A stretch of 8,199 nt of DNA from JAUUSJ01 sp051880475 (GCA_051880475.1 JBJEOA010000048.1:1-8199), one strand, 5' to 3'; positions 1 to 4,665 are shown, counted from the first letter of the stretch. Made by a program: numbers and translations. The notes: generated by a model not told the origin, from the letters alone.

Positions 1-55
1 GTAAGGCACAGGACTTTGACTCCTGCATTCGCTGGTTCAAATCCAGCTAGCCCAG
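1..55 (+). tRNA. tRNA-Gln (TTG), 5' part cut off by window start
   Basis: Anticodon arm CAGGA / TCCTG encloses the loop CTTTGAC with anticodon TTG, followed by a T arm (GCTGG, TTCAAAT, CCAGC, 31-47) and the 3' acceptor strand TAGCCCA plus discriminator G ending at 55. The acceptor 5' strand and most of the D arm lie outside the window. No CCA is encoded. It belongs to a same-strand tRNA cluster with the Lys and Leu genes that follow. Confidence 0.93.
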
Positions 56-83
56 CTTATTTTTTTTGAATTGAATTAGATAT

Positions 84-156
84 GGGATATTAGCTCAGTC
101 GGTAGAGCACTTGACTTTTAATCAAGTTGTCCGGGGTTCGAATCCCCGATGTCTCA
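84..156 (+). tRNA. tRNA-Lys (TTT)
   Basis: Complete 73-nt cloverleaf: acceptor GGGATAT pairs with ATGTCTC (one G-U and one U-G pair), D arm with AGCTCAGTCGGTAGAGC, anticodon arm CTTGA / TCAAG with loop CTTTTAA (anticodon TTT), T arm CGGGG-TTCGAAT-CCCCG, discriminator A. No CCA is encoded. It lies 28 nt after tRNA-Gln and 5 nt before tRNA-Leu, so the three are probably cotranscribed. Confidence 0.97.
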
Positions 157-161
157 TTTAT

Positions 162-242
162 GCGGATGTGGCGGAACTGGCAGACGCGCTAGACTTAGGA
201 TCTAGTGCCTTCGGCGTGCAGGTTCGATTCCTGTCATCCGCA
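162..242 (+). tRNA. tRNA-Leu (TAG), probable integration target
   Basis: Complete 81-nt class II tRNA: acceptor GCGGATG pairs with CATCCGC (235-241), anticodon arm CTAGA / TCTAG with loop CTTAGGA (anticodon TAG), a long variable arm (TGCC-TTC-GGCG) as expected for Leu, T arm GCAGG-TTCGATT-CCTGT, discriminator A. It is the last tRNA before the integrase, which reads toward it from the right. Tyrosine integrases commonly recombine in the 3' half of a tRNA gene, so attL probably overlaps or lies just after this gene (inference; the other attachment site is outside the window). Confidence 0.97.
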
Positions 243-320
243 GTTAATTTACCCTGTATTTGTGATAAATACAGGGTTTTTCTATGCCTTCTTGTAAAAA
301 GGGGGCAGAAAAGGGGCAAC
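243..320. other. Candidate attL region with paired GGGGCA motifs
   Basis: The gap between tRNA-Leu and the integrase stop is where attL is expected for an element inserted at a tRNA 3' end. Just before the integrase stop there are two GGGGCA direct repeats (302-307 and 313-318), 11 bp apart or about one helical turn, which could be integrase arm-type sites. The crossover core cannot be identified without attR or the empty site. Confidence 0.35.
251..282 (+). terminator. Intrinsic terminator of the tRNA cluster
   Basis: Perfect 11-bp stem ACCCTGTATTT / AAATACAGGGT (251-261 and 267-277) with a 5-nt loop, followed by a T run on the plus strand. It lies 9 nt after tRNA-Leu. No T run follows on the minus strand, so it should not end integrase transcripts. 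Confidence 0.9.
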
Positions 321-1430
321 TCATAAAATTTTTACAGCTGATAATCGCTGATTATCTTTTTCTTTTAACTTTTTTGTAACATGGAGATAGATTTCTTTCG
401 TAACTTTGCTATTCTCATGCCCTAGTCTTCTAGATATTGTATCAATATCAACTCCCTGTTCCATAAGGAGCGAAGCGTGTGTATGTCTTAAAACATGTGG
501 AGTAATCTTTCGACCTATGGCGGACTGTGAATAAGTTCTCAAATATTTATTATAAGCGGCATATTGCAAATAGTCTCCATCGTCTTGGAAGAAAAGTTCA
601 CATCCAGTAGCGAGATATTTTGTTAAAGCCTCTTTTTTTATCATCTTACAAAGAGGAAAGAGTTCGTTTTGTATATATACATCTCTAATGGAGCAGAGCG
701 TTTTAGGAGTTGTTACCTCAAAAGTAGTATGGCTATATGTCTTATTAACGTGTATTAATCGCTCCTTTAGGTCTATGTCGCTTATTGTAAGGGCAAGCGC
801 TTCACCAGAACGCAATCCAGATAAAATCAAAAAATGAGTTAAGTCTTTCCATTTTTTAATTTTCATCGCTTTTAAGAGTACGGAGACTTCTTCGGATTCT
901 AGAAATTTATCTTGAATCTTTTCTTTGTGCGGTATGTCTTTGAAATATTCTATTTTATCTAAGTAACTTACATCTTTTATTAAGTCATTCCGATATCCCC
1001 AACGCAAAAGAGCTTTCAACCTTGTCAGATGTTCATTCAATGTTCCAGCACTTTTGCCAGTCTTAAGGAAGGAACGTCTAATCCAGCTTGCTGTTAGGTT
1101 ATCTACTAATAAGTTTTCATCAAAAATCTTTAAAAAAGCGTTGCATTCATGAAAGTTTCTTTTATAAGTGCTCTTCTTTACAGTAGCTATCTGATCTTTT
1201 CTGTATTCTTCTATAAGCACTCTAAGCGTGACTTCTTTCGGTTTACCCTCAAGCTCTATTCGTTGTTGTTCTAATGCTAATTCAATTTTTCTGCTAAGTG
1301 TAGCCTGAGCCTGCTTTCTGCTTTGAGCAGTATTTTTATCTATTGTTACAGATATTTTTCTTTGCTTGCCAGATATATCCTTGTAGCGTTCTACTGCCTT
1401 AAATTTACCATTTTTAGCTTCAATCCACAT
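321..1430 (-). CDS. int: Phage tyrosine site-specific integrase
   Basis: 369-residue tyrosine recombinase that would catalyse integration and excision. Numbering from the ATG at 1430: an N-terminal AP2-type arm-binding domain (MWIEAKNGKFKAVERYKD, residues 1-45), a core-binding SAM-like domain (about 70-150) and a catalytic domain (about 170-360). The active-site set is complete: R207 in LSGLRSGEAL, K243 in TPKT, H312/R315 in HVLRH, H338 in RLGHEN and the nucleophile Y348 in IYLHV. The frame stays open upstream to a GTG at 1514, but the ATG at 1430 has an AGAAAGGA ribosome site at good spacing, and the protein then starts like other integrases of Gram-positive phages. It reads toward tRNA-Leu, as is usual at an attL end. 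No terminator separates it from the endonuclease gene upstream on the same strand, so read-through is possible. Confidence 0.95.
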   Translation of the reverse strand: MWIEAKNGKFKAVERYKDISGKQRKISVTIDKNTAQSRKQAQATLSRKIELALEQQRIELEGKPKEVTLRVLIEEYRKDQIATVKKSTYKRNFHECNAFLKIFDENLLVDNLTASWIRRSFLKTGKSAGTLNEHLTRLKALLRWGYRNDLIKDVSYLDKIEYFKDIPHKEKIQDKFLESEEVSVLLKAMKIKKWKDLTHFLILSGLRSGEALALTISDIDLKERLIHVNKTYSHTTFEVTTPKTLCSIRDVYIQNELFPLCKMIKKEALTKYLATGCELFFQDDGDYLQYAAYNKYLRTYSQSAIGRKITPHVLRHTHASLLMEQGVDIDTISRRLGHENSKVTKEIYLHVTKKLKEKDNQRLSAVKIL

Positions 1431-1531
1431 AGTATCATCCTTTCTGAATTTTTGTATAAAAATAACACCTAGTACTTGCCCAGATGCCCCGAAGATGATA
1501 CAATAAATTTGCACAAAGTATCATCCCTTTT
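1425..1531. repeat. Direct repeat of the int translation-initiation region
   Basis: CACA(T/A)AGTATCATCC occurs at 1426-1440 and 1512-1526, 86 bp apart, with 14 of 15 positions identical; both copies are followed by C/T-rich bases. Read on the minus strand, each copy is a GGATGATACT block running into an ATG or GTG (1430 and 1514), so the ribosome site and start of int appear to be duplicated. It may be a partial duplication or paired protein-binding sites. Confidence 0.5.
1476..1504 (+). promoter_or_regulatory. Candidate sigma-A promoter for a small RNA
   Basis: TTGCCC (1476-1481), 17-bp spacer, TACAAT (1499-1504) on the plus strand, divergent from int. Transcription would start near 1511 and run into the terminator at 1567-1597. 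The -35 box matches the consensus at only four positions, so this is tentative. Confidence 0.4.
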
Positions 1532-1598
1532 AGGGAGCATCGTATTGGCGTACGATATTAGTTAAGCCGTTCCTGTTAGCAGCAGGGGCGGTTTTTGT
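1511..1598 (+). ncRNA. Putative ~88-nt small RNA between int and the endonuclease gene
   Basis: No plus-strand coding frame with a ribosome site is seen here, yet the stretch carries a promoter-like sequence at its start and a terminator at its end. Between them, two further hairpins can form: TCCC/GGGA (1524-1527/1533-1536) and ATCGTA/TACGAT (1539-1544/1551-1556). Three hairpins and a U tail in under 90 nt resemble a small regulatory RNA. It would be complementary to the leader of any int mRNA started upstream of 1598, so it could act on int in cis. Existence and role are inference. Confidence 0.4.
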
Positions 1599-1600
1599 TT
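1567..1600 (+). terminator. Plus-strand intrinsic terminator with no plus-strand gene before it
   Basis: Stem CCGTTCCTG / CAGGGGCGG (1567-1575 and 1583-1591, two G-U pairs) with a 7-nt loop, followed by TTTTTGTTTT. The U tail exists only on the plus strand, while both neighbouring genes are on the minus strand, so it probably ends a separate short transcript. Confidence 0.7.
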
Positions 1601-1607
1601 TGCATTA

Positions 1608-1916
1608 TTAATTATGAGAACGCCAATTAATGCGTAGTATTGGGCCTACAAACCAGTAGATTCCGCCAGTTAAAATTCCTAATATGATTATCCAAAACGT
1701 TTTTAAATACCACGGAAGCTTTCTTTTATAACCTGTGTTTACATAAGAAGTCGCAGAAGAAGAACTCGAATTGTTTATAATAATCGGTCTATCATTTTGC
1801 CTATTCTGTGACTGACTGGTAGCTAGCATCTCTACCTGTTTCCCACATTTTGGACATACAACACAACTTATATCTATAAGTTGTCCACAATGCTTACAGT
1901 ATTTCTTATTTTCCAT
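1608..1916 (-). CDS. Possible internal-start product: zinc ribbon plus membrane segment
   Basis: In-frame ATG at 1916 within the endonuclease gene, preceded by GGGGGAG and a 5-nt spacer, a strong ribosome site. It would yield a 102-residue protein beginning MENKKYCKHCGQ, with four zinc-ribbon cysteines, a Ser-rich linker and a C-terminal hydrophobic stretch. Small zinc-ribbon membrane proteins of this plan are common as free-standing proteins in Firmicute genomes and prophages, which is why a gene fusion or a second translation product is suspected. Not certain: the GGGGGAG also encodes part of the longer protein. Confidence 0.4.
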   Translation of the reverse strand: MENKKYCKHCGQLIDISCVVCPKCGKQVEMLATSQSQNRQNDRPIIINNSSSSSATSYVNTGYKRKLPWYLKTFWIIILGILTGGIYWFVGPILRINWRSHN

Positions 1917-2750
1917 GTTTACTCCCCCACTTGTTCTTGCCTTTATAGTATTTCTAATTAAAGATGGTTCTACTTTTTCAATCATCTCATCTAATTTATC
2001 TCTATTCCACAAGATTACTCCATTTTTTTGCGCTAGCTCCATAGCAGACGATGAAAAATATTGATTAGTAAGTACAACAGCCACATGGCATCCATAAAAT
2101 GTTTTTCCTGCAAATGCTTCTTGCACTGCCTTATTTCCAATCGTGCTAGAGTATCGCTTGCACTGTATTCCATATTTTACATCATCTTTAAATGCAATAA
2201 TATCAATGCCTTGGTCTCCACTTCCTTTTGTTACTTCTACGTTTTTAAATCCATTTTCAGATAATATATTTGCACAGAAGTATTCAAAATCATGTCCGTC
2301 CATGGCATCGTATCCCACTAATTCGTTTTCTACCTCTTCCACTATAGTTTCTTTTGCTGTTTCTTTTATTTCCTGCGTATCGGCATTTGAATAAGAGATA
2401 TCAGAAGTAGTAGCTGTCCTTCTTATTATACTATCTTGCGTAAAACAAGGTTCTATCTGACTCTTATAAAAACGTACTATTAATTTTTGCATTACAAGGC
2501 TTAACCACGCTAATCCTAAAAGCAACAAGAGCCAGCTGCCCCCACCAGCAAAGATGTCAGAAGTTGTCGTATCATCGCTCGAGTAAAAGATAAATATAAG
2601 CATCAAGAAAATCCATACAGCGAAAGCAACTATTATTCGCTTTCGAATTCTCTTTTTTGTATACCCACAAGACGGACAATGGTTTCCGTTTAGGGTAGTG
2701 TTACATTTTGGGCAAACGTCCAGCGTTAATGTTTTGTTTCTTTTTAACAT
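1608..2750 (-). CDS. Membrane-anchored Mrr-like restriction endonuclease with two zinc ribbons
   Basis: 380 residues. Order: zinc ribbon 1 (C13, C16, C25, C28); two hydrophobic membrane segments (about 38-56 and 72-92); acidic linker; Mrr-type endonuclease domain (about 150-258) with E156, GDQGID (D183) and QCK (Q196, K198), the usual D...QxK nuclease motif; zinc ribbon 2 (C285, C288, C299, C302); Ser-rich linker; C-terminal hydrophobic segment (about 348-370). Start ATG has AAGGAGG 8 nt before it. Mrr-family enzymes cut modified or foreign DNA. Position between int and the repressor is typical of genes expressed from the prophage, so a defence or superinfection-exclusion role is likely (inference). 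Odd point: M279 opens the second zinc ribbon and has its own GGGGGAG ribosome site 5 nt before it, so a 102-residue C-terminal product may also be made, or two genes have fused. Confidence 0.85.
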   Translation of the reverse strand: MLKRNKTLTLDVCPKCNTTLNGNHCPSCGYTKKRIRKRIIVAFAVWIFLMLIFIFYSSDDTTTSDIFAGGGSWLLLLLGLAWLSLVMQKLIVRFYKSQIEPCFTQDSIIRRTATTSDISYSNADTQEIKETAKETIVEEVENELVGYDAMDGHDFEYFCANILSENGFKNVEVTKGSGDQGIDIIAFKDDVKYGIQCKRYSSTIGNKAVQEAFAGKTFYGCHVAVVLTNQYFSSSAMELAQKNGVILWNRDKLDEMIEKVEPSLIRNTIKARTSGGVNMENKKYCKHCGQLIDISCVVCPKCGKQVEMLATSQSQNRQNDRPIIINNSSSSSATSYVNTGYKRKLPWYLKTFWIIILGILTGGIYWFVGPILRINWRSHN

Positions 2751-2782
2751 TTCCTTATCCTCCTTATCTGTATAACTATTTA

Positions 2783-2788
2783 ATTATA
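2783..2788 (-). promoter_or_regulatory. -10 element for the endonuclease gene
   Basis: Minus-strand TGTTATAAT, an extended -10 (TGN-TATAAT), about 33 nt before the endonuclease start. No clear -35 box is seen at 17 bp, which fits an extended -10 promoter. Confidence 0.55.
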
Positions 2789-2818
2789 ACAAAAATGACT
2801 AAGTGAGGATAGTATTTT

Positions 2819-2843
2819 TATAAAAATTTTAAATATTTTTATA
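2819..2843. repeat. AT-only inverted repeat between divergent genes
   Basis: TATAAAAAT (2819-2827) and its exact complement ATTTTTATA (2835-2843) separated by 7 bp, lying between the divergent endonuclease and XRE genes. It could be an operator for the XRE protein, but the stretch is almost pure A/T, so chance is a fair explanation. Confidence 0.3.
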
Positions 2844-2875
2844 TTTTTTGCACACTCCTAATAGGAGGTGTCAAA

Positions 2876-3073
2876 ATGAAAATATTAATTTGGAAAGTTA
2901 GAACAACTAAAAACGTAAGTCTAAGACAATTGTCAAAATTAACTGGAATTAGTAAATCAACTCTTAACAATTACGAGAATGGAATGACCATTCCTGATAT
3001 TCTATCTTTAGAACTTGTCGCAAAAGCTCTTGATTGTCGAATTCAAGACCTTTACGACTCGGACTACAAATAA
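2876..3073 (+). CDS. Small XRE-family HTH regulator
   Basis: 65 residues, almost entirely one Cro/C1-type helix-turn-helix domain. The recognition region is SLRQLSKLTGISKSTLNNYE (about 15-34), followed by GMTIPDILSLELVAKALDC and a short tail. AGGAGG lies 7 nt before the ATG. It is divergent from the endonuclease gene and ends just before its own terminator (3076-3097), so it is a single-gene unit. It may control the endonuclease gene, the TATAC operators downstream (3130-3174), or both; the target is not shown by the sequence. It has no dimerisation or ligand domain beyond the HTH core. Confidence 0.88.
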   Translation: MKILIWKVRTTKNVSLRQLSKLTGISKSTLNNYENGMTIPDILSLELVAKALDCRIQDLYDSDYK

Positions 3074-3075
3074 AC

Positions 3076-3097
3076 GTCCAAATTATTGGACATTTTT
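3076..3097 (+). terminator. Terminator after the small XRE gene
   Basis: GTCCAA / TTGGAC (3076-3081 and 3086-3091) with a 4-nt loop, followed by ATTTTT. It starts two bases after the stop codon of the XRE gene. Confidence 0.75.
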
Positions 3098-3129
3098 CCA
3101 TTTTTAAAGACAAATGTGCAAGTTTGTTG

Positions 3130-3174
3130 TATACTTAGTATAACAATACAAATGCTACAGTTATACCAAGTATA
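3130..3174. promoter_or_regulatory. Pair of TATAC-N3-GTATA operator-like palindromes
   Basis: TATAC-TTA-GTATA (3130-3142) and TATAC-CAA-GTATA (3162-3174), centres 32 bp apart, about three helical turns. They share arms but not the centre, as repressor-binding sites often do. They differ from the CI-type operators at 3810-3862 and the LexA boxes at 3206-3246, so a third regulator, perhaps the XRE protein at 2876-3073, may bind here (inference). Confidence 0.5.
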
Positions 3175-3194
3175 CAATATATTTTGCAAAAACC

Positions 3195-3223
3195 TTGCAA
3201 TTACAGAACTCATGTTCTATAAT
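3195..3223 (+). promoter_or_regulatory. Strong promoter of the 38-residue SOS protein
   Basis: TTGCAA (3195-3200), exactly 17 bp, then TATAAT (3218-3223). Start of transcription is expected near 3230, ahead of the small gene at 3269. LexA-type boxes lie in its spacer and just downstream. Confidence 0.85.
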
Positions 3224-3246
3224 AATACTATATAGAACTTACGTTC
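3206..3246. promoter_or_regulatory. Two LexA (SOS) boxes
   Basis: GAACTCATGTTC (3206-3217) and GAACTTACGTTC (3235-3246) both fit the Firmicute LexA core GAAC-N4-GTTC. The first fills the spacer and abuts the -10 box; the second lies just after the expected transcription start. Their centres are 29 bp apart. Two sites bracketing a strong promoter suggest tight repression until DNA damage. Confidence 0.8.
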
Positions 3247-3268
3247 GAGCAAAGAGAGGTGTATCCAT

Positions 3269-3385
3269 ATGAGAGAATATTACATAAGTCAGATTAAGGA
3301 ATTAATCGAAAACATTAACGACGAAAAATATCTGGAATTTATATATCAATTCCTAAAATCATTTAAGAAAAAATGGGGCTTTTAA
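3269..3385 (+). CDS. 38-residue SOS-controlled small protein, candidate antirepressor
   Basis: Begins MREYYISQIKELIEN and ends SFKKKWGF. It is mostly helical in character: aromatic and charged N-terminus, mixed hydrophobic middle, basic C-terminus; no signal peptide or metal motif. GAGG lies about 9 nt before the ATG. It is expressed from a strong promoter flanked by two LexA boxes and is convergent with the CI-type repressor gene, the two stops overlapping by 4 nt within a shared terminator. The repressor lacks a self-cleaving domain, so a LexA-controlled protein that binds and disables it would link DNA damage to prophage induction, as LexA-controlled antirepressors do in Gifsy phages. That role is inference; no family was recognised with certainty. 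Confidence 0.75.
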   Translation: MREYYISQIKELIENINDEKYLEFIYQFLKSFKKKWGF

Positions 3386-3404
3386 TGCCCCTCTTTTTCT
3401 TTTT
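3375..3404. terminator. Shared bidirectional terminator inside two overlapping stop codons
   Basis: GGGGC / GCCCC (3375-3379 and 3387-3391) with a 7-nt loop that contains the stop codons of both convergent genes. On the plus strand it is followed by TCTTTTTCTTTTT, on the minus strand by ATTTTTTC, so it can work in both directions. Confidence 0.8.
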
Positions 3405-3741
3405 CATACCAATAATCTACCATGTTAAATATTGTAGATTGATGATCTGGATTTAAAAGAGTAATCTTCTTAGCGTATTCTATTAATCTGGCATTAGTCA
3501 ATATATCTGTCATTATGTCGGCATTTTTCGCATTTAAGTTATCCTCCCATCCCATAAGATAGGCTGGAGACACATTAAGAGCTTTTGCTATTTCCTCTAT
3601 TTTGTTAGAAGGAATATTAGTTATAATATTCGTTTCGTATTTATATAGTGTTTGCTTAGAAATATTTACCATTTCTGCAAATGCCGTTTGGGAAATACCA
3701 ATAAGCTCTCTTTTCCTTCTAATCCTATCCCCAACTGTCAT
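3382..3741 (-). CDS. CI-like lysogeny repressor (XRE HTH), no protease domain
   Basis: 119 residues: N-terminal Cro/C1 helix-turn-helix (about 5-65; recognition region ISQTAFAEMVNISKQTLYKYE) ending in the YLMGWED segment common to Gram-positive phage repressors, then a short C-terminal region (about 70-119). There is no S24/LexA-like peptidase domain, so self-cleavage on DNA damage is not expected. AAAGGAGG lies 8 nt before the ATG. It is transcribed leftward from its own promoter (3774-3801), divergent from the Cro-like gene, with operator half sites in that promoter pointing to self-regulation. Expected role: keep the rightward early promoter off in the lysogen. Confidence 0.88.
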   Translation of the reverse strand: MTVGDRIRRKRELIGISQTAFAEMVNISKQTLYKYETNIITNIPSNKIEEIAKALNVSPAYLMGWEDNLNAKNADIMTDILTNARLIEYAKKITLLNPDHQSTIFNMVDYWYEKEKEGH

Positions 3742-3773
3742 AAAAAAATCCTCCTTTCTGTGTTGGTAACTTA

Positions 3774-3801
3774 ATTATATCACAAAAAAGTTATAAGTCA
3801 A
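3774..3801 (-). promoter_or_regulatory. Leftward repressor-maintenance promoter
   Basis: Minus-strand TTGACT (3801-3796), 16-bp spacer, TATAAT (3779-3774), about 33 nt before the repressor start codon. Single arms of the operator (AAGTTA at 3788-3793, TAACTT at 3767-3772) lie in its spacer and just beyond its -10 box, suggesting weaker autoregulatory sites. Confidence 0.8.
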
Positions 3802-3809
3802 GAAAAAAA

Positions 3810-3862
3810 TAACTTGACAAGTTACTAGAATGTGATTATAATAAGAGTAACTTAAAAAGTTA
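3810..3862. promoter_or_regulatory. Operators O1 and O2 of the genetic switch
   Basis: TAACTT-GAC-AAGTTA (3810-3824) and TAACTT-AAA-AAGTTA (3848-3862), two perfect palindromes with the same arms, centres 38 bp apart. One overlaps the -35 box and the other the start of the early transcript. They are presumed binding sites for the CI-like and Cro-like proteins. Confidence 0.85.
3814..3842 (+). promoter_or_regulatory. Rightward early (lytic) promoter, perfect consensus
   Basis: TTGACA (3814-3819), 17 bp, TATAAT (3837-3842): a perfect sigma-A promoter. Its -35 box is inside operator O1, and operator O2 covers the expected start site near 3849. It should drive cro and the early genes to its right. 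Confidence 0.93.
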
Positions 3863-3885
3863 TAAATAAAAAAGGAGTGATATAT

Positions 3886-4083
3886 ATGGTAGATACGGCA
3901 GAGCTTCGTGGAATTATCGCAAAAAATAATAAAACCCAAACAGATGTGGCTAAAATGCTAGGTATTACACCAAAAACATTTTATTTACGCATGAAAAATG
4001 GAGTGTTTGGGAGCGATGAAATCCAAATCATGATTGATGAATTGCAAATAAAAAATCCTATGGATGTTTTTTTTGCAAAATAG
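3886..4083 (+). CDS. Cro-like phage regulator
   Basis: 65 residues with a Cro-type HTH core: KTQTDVAKMLGITPKTFYLR followed by MKNGVFGSDEIQIMIDELQI, then a short tail. It resembles the small DUF739/Cro-like proteins found divergent from CI in Gram-positive phages. The ATG at 3886 is chosen because AAAGGAG lies about 8 nt before it; an in-frame GTG at 3877 would overlap that ribosome site. It is the first gene of the rightward operon, with operators in its promoter and another spanning its stop codon. Expected to repress the repressor promoter and temper early transcription. Confidence 0.87.
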   Translation: MVDTAELRGIIAKNNKTQTDVAKMLGITPKTFYLRMKNGVFGSDEIQIMIDELQIKNPMDVFFAK

Positions 4084-4099
4084 TAACTTTAAAAGTTAC
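4083..4099. promoter_or_regulatory. Third operator copy at the cro stop codon
   Basis: GTAACTT-TAA-AAGTTAC, a perfect 7-3-7 palindrome and the longest of the set, starting at the last base of the cro stop codon and 236 bp (centre to centre) from O2. It could support repressor looping or act as a roadblock to early transcription (inference). Confidence 0.75.
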
Positions 4100-4204
4100 A
4101 AAAACTACATAGCAGGGGCTTGGACGCTCACATAGTCACCTTATCAAAGGAATGGAAAAGAAAAATGCAAGACAAGAACGCAGCAATGTGAGTGAGGTGT
4201 AAAG

Positions 4205-4378
4205 ATGATATATTGTATAGAATTTAAAAAAGGCTACCCAAAGAAGGTAGATGGTAGAGAGGAACTATTGAAACTATTAAAAGAGAATGATAAGGAAATT
4301 ATCGATATCAGAAAAGAACACAAAAACGGTTTCTCCGAAACTGTGCTGGAAAAATATGAGAAGTACATTAAAAAATAG
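4205..4378 (+). CDS. 57-residue early protein of unknown function
   Basis: Begins MIYCIEFKKGYPKKVDGREE and ends KYEKYIKK. It is highly charged, Lys/Glu-rich and probably helical in its second half, with no recognised domain. GAGGTG lies 6 nt before the ATG. It follows cro after a 121-nt gap in which CTCACAT (4127-4133) can pair with ATGTGAG (4186-4192), and CACCT (4137-4141) can pair with the ribosome site AGGTG (4195-4199), so translation may be structure-controlled. It is the last gene before the 568-nt structured region. Coding is supported by the ribosome site and position only. Confidence 0.65.
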   Translation: MIYCIEFKKGYPKKVDGREELLKLLKENDKEIIDIRKEHKNGFSETVLEKYEKYIKK

Positions 4379-4390
4379 TAAGGCAGCAGA

Positions 4391-4629
4391 ATCCTTAGGG
4401 CTAGAGGGAGCCTACACAATTTTAAAATCCTCCCAAAATATAAAAATATACATAAATACAAAAAATGTTACTACTGGAACTAGTAACGATTTTAGTTTAT
4501 AACTACTAAAATGATAATTTTAGTAGTTTATAAAATCTTTTTGCTTGCTCATTATTCATGCTATCGAGCGTTAATTATTTGTATTATATTATCTTGTCAT
4601 TGGTGTAGGTTCCCTCTAGCTCTAAGGAT
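4391..4629 (+). ncRNA. Structured RNA element R1 closed by a 27-bp stem
   Basis: Arms 4391-4417 and 4603-4629 pair over 27 bp with no mismatch: 25 Watson-Crick and two G-U pairs (4399/4621, 4410/4610). Inside are two adjacent hairpins, GTTACTA/TAGTAAC (4467-4487) and AACTACTAAAAT/ATTTTAGTAGTT (4501-4528, extended by GATTTTA/TAAAATC). The outer stem is related in sequence to R2 (5270-5382), with compensatory changes, pointing to selection on RNA pairing in the plus sense. It lies in the early transcript right after the 57-residue gene. No credible coding frame is inside. The family was not recognised; an antitermination-type RNA or phage-specific ncRNA are possibilities. Confidence 0.65.
4501..4542 (+). 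terminator. Possible weak terminator inside R1
   Basis: A 12-bp AU-rich stem (4501-4512/4517-4528, loop GATA), extended by GATTTTA/TAAAATC, is followed by TTTTT at 4538. The stem is poor in G-C pairs, so termination would be weak; it may simply be part of the R1 fold. Confidence 0.35.
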
Positions 4630-4665
4630 AGAACTAGATATAACCATTTTTATTCCTTATCCAAC

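Noticed and set aside
111..326. Plus-strand 71-codon open frame over the tRNA genes
   Set aside because: It is a read-through of tRNA-Lys and tRNA-Leu and their terminator; no ribosome site.
2061..2394. Two plus-strand open frames within the endonuclease gene
   Set aside because: Antisense shadows of a well-supported nuclease domain; no ribosome sites.
4152..4202. Sixteen-codon plus-strand frame ending 2 nt before the 57-residue gene
   Set aside because: Its AGG lies only one base before the ATG, too close to serve as ribosome site; it may be a leader peptide, but support is too thin.
4234..4461. Minus-strand 75-codon open frame
   Set aside because: Antisense to the 57-residue gene and the R1 5' arm; no convincing ribosome site.
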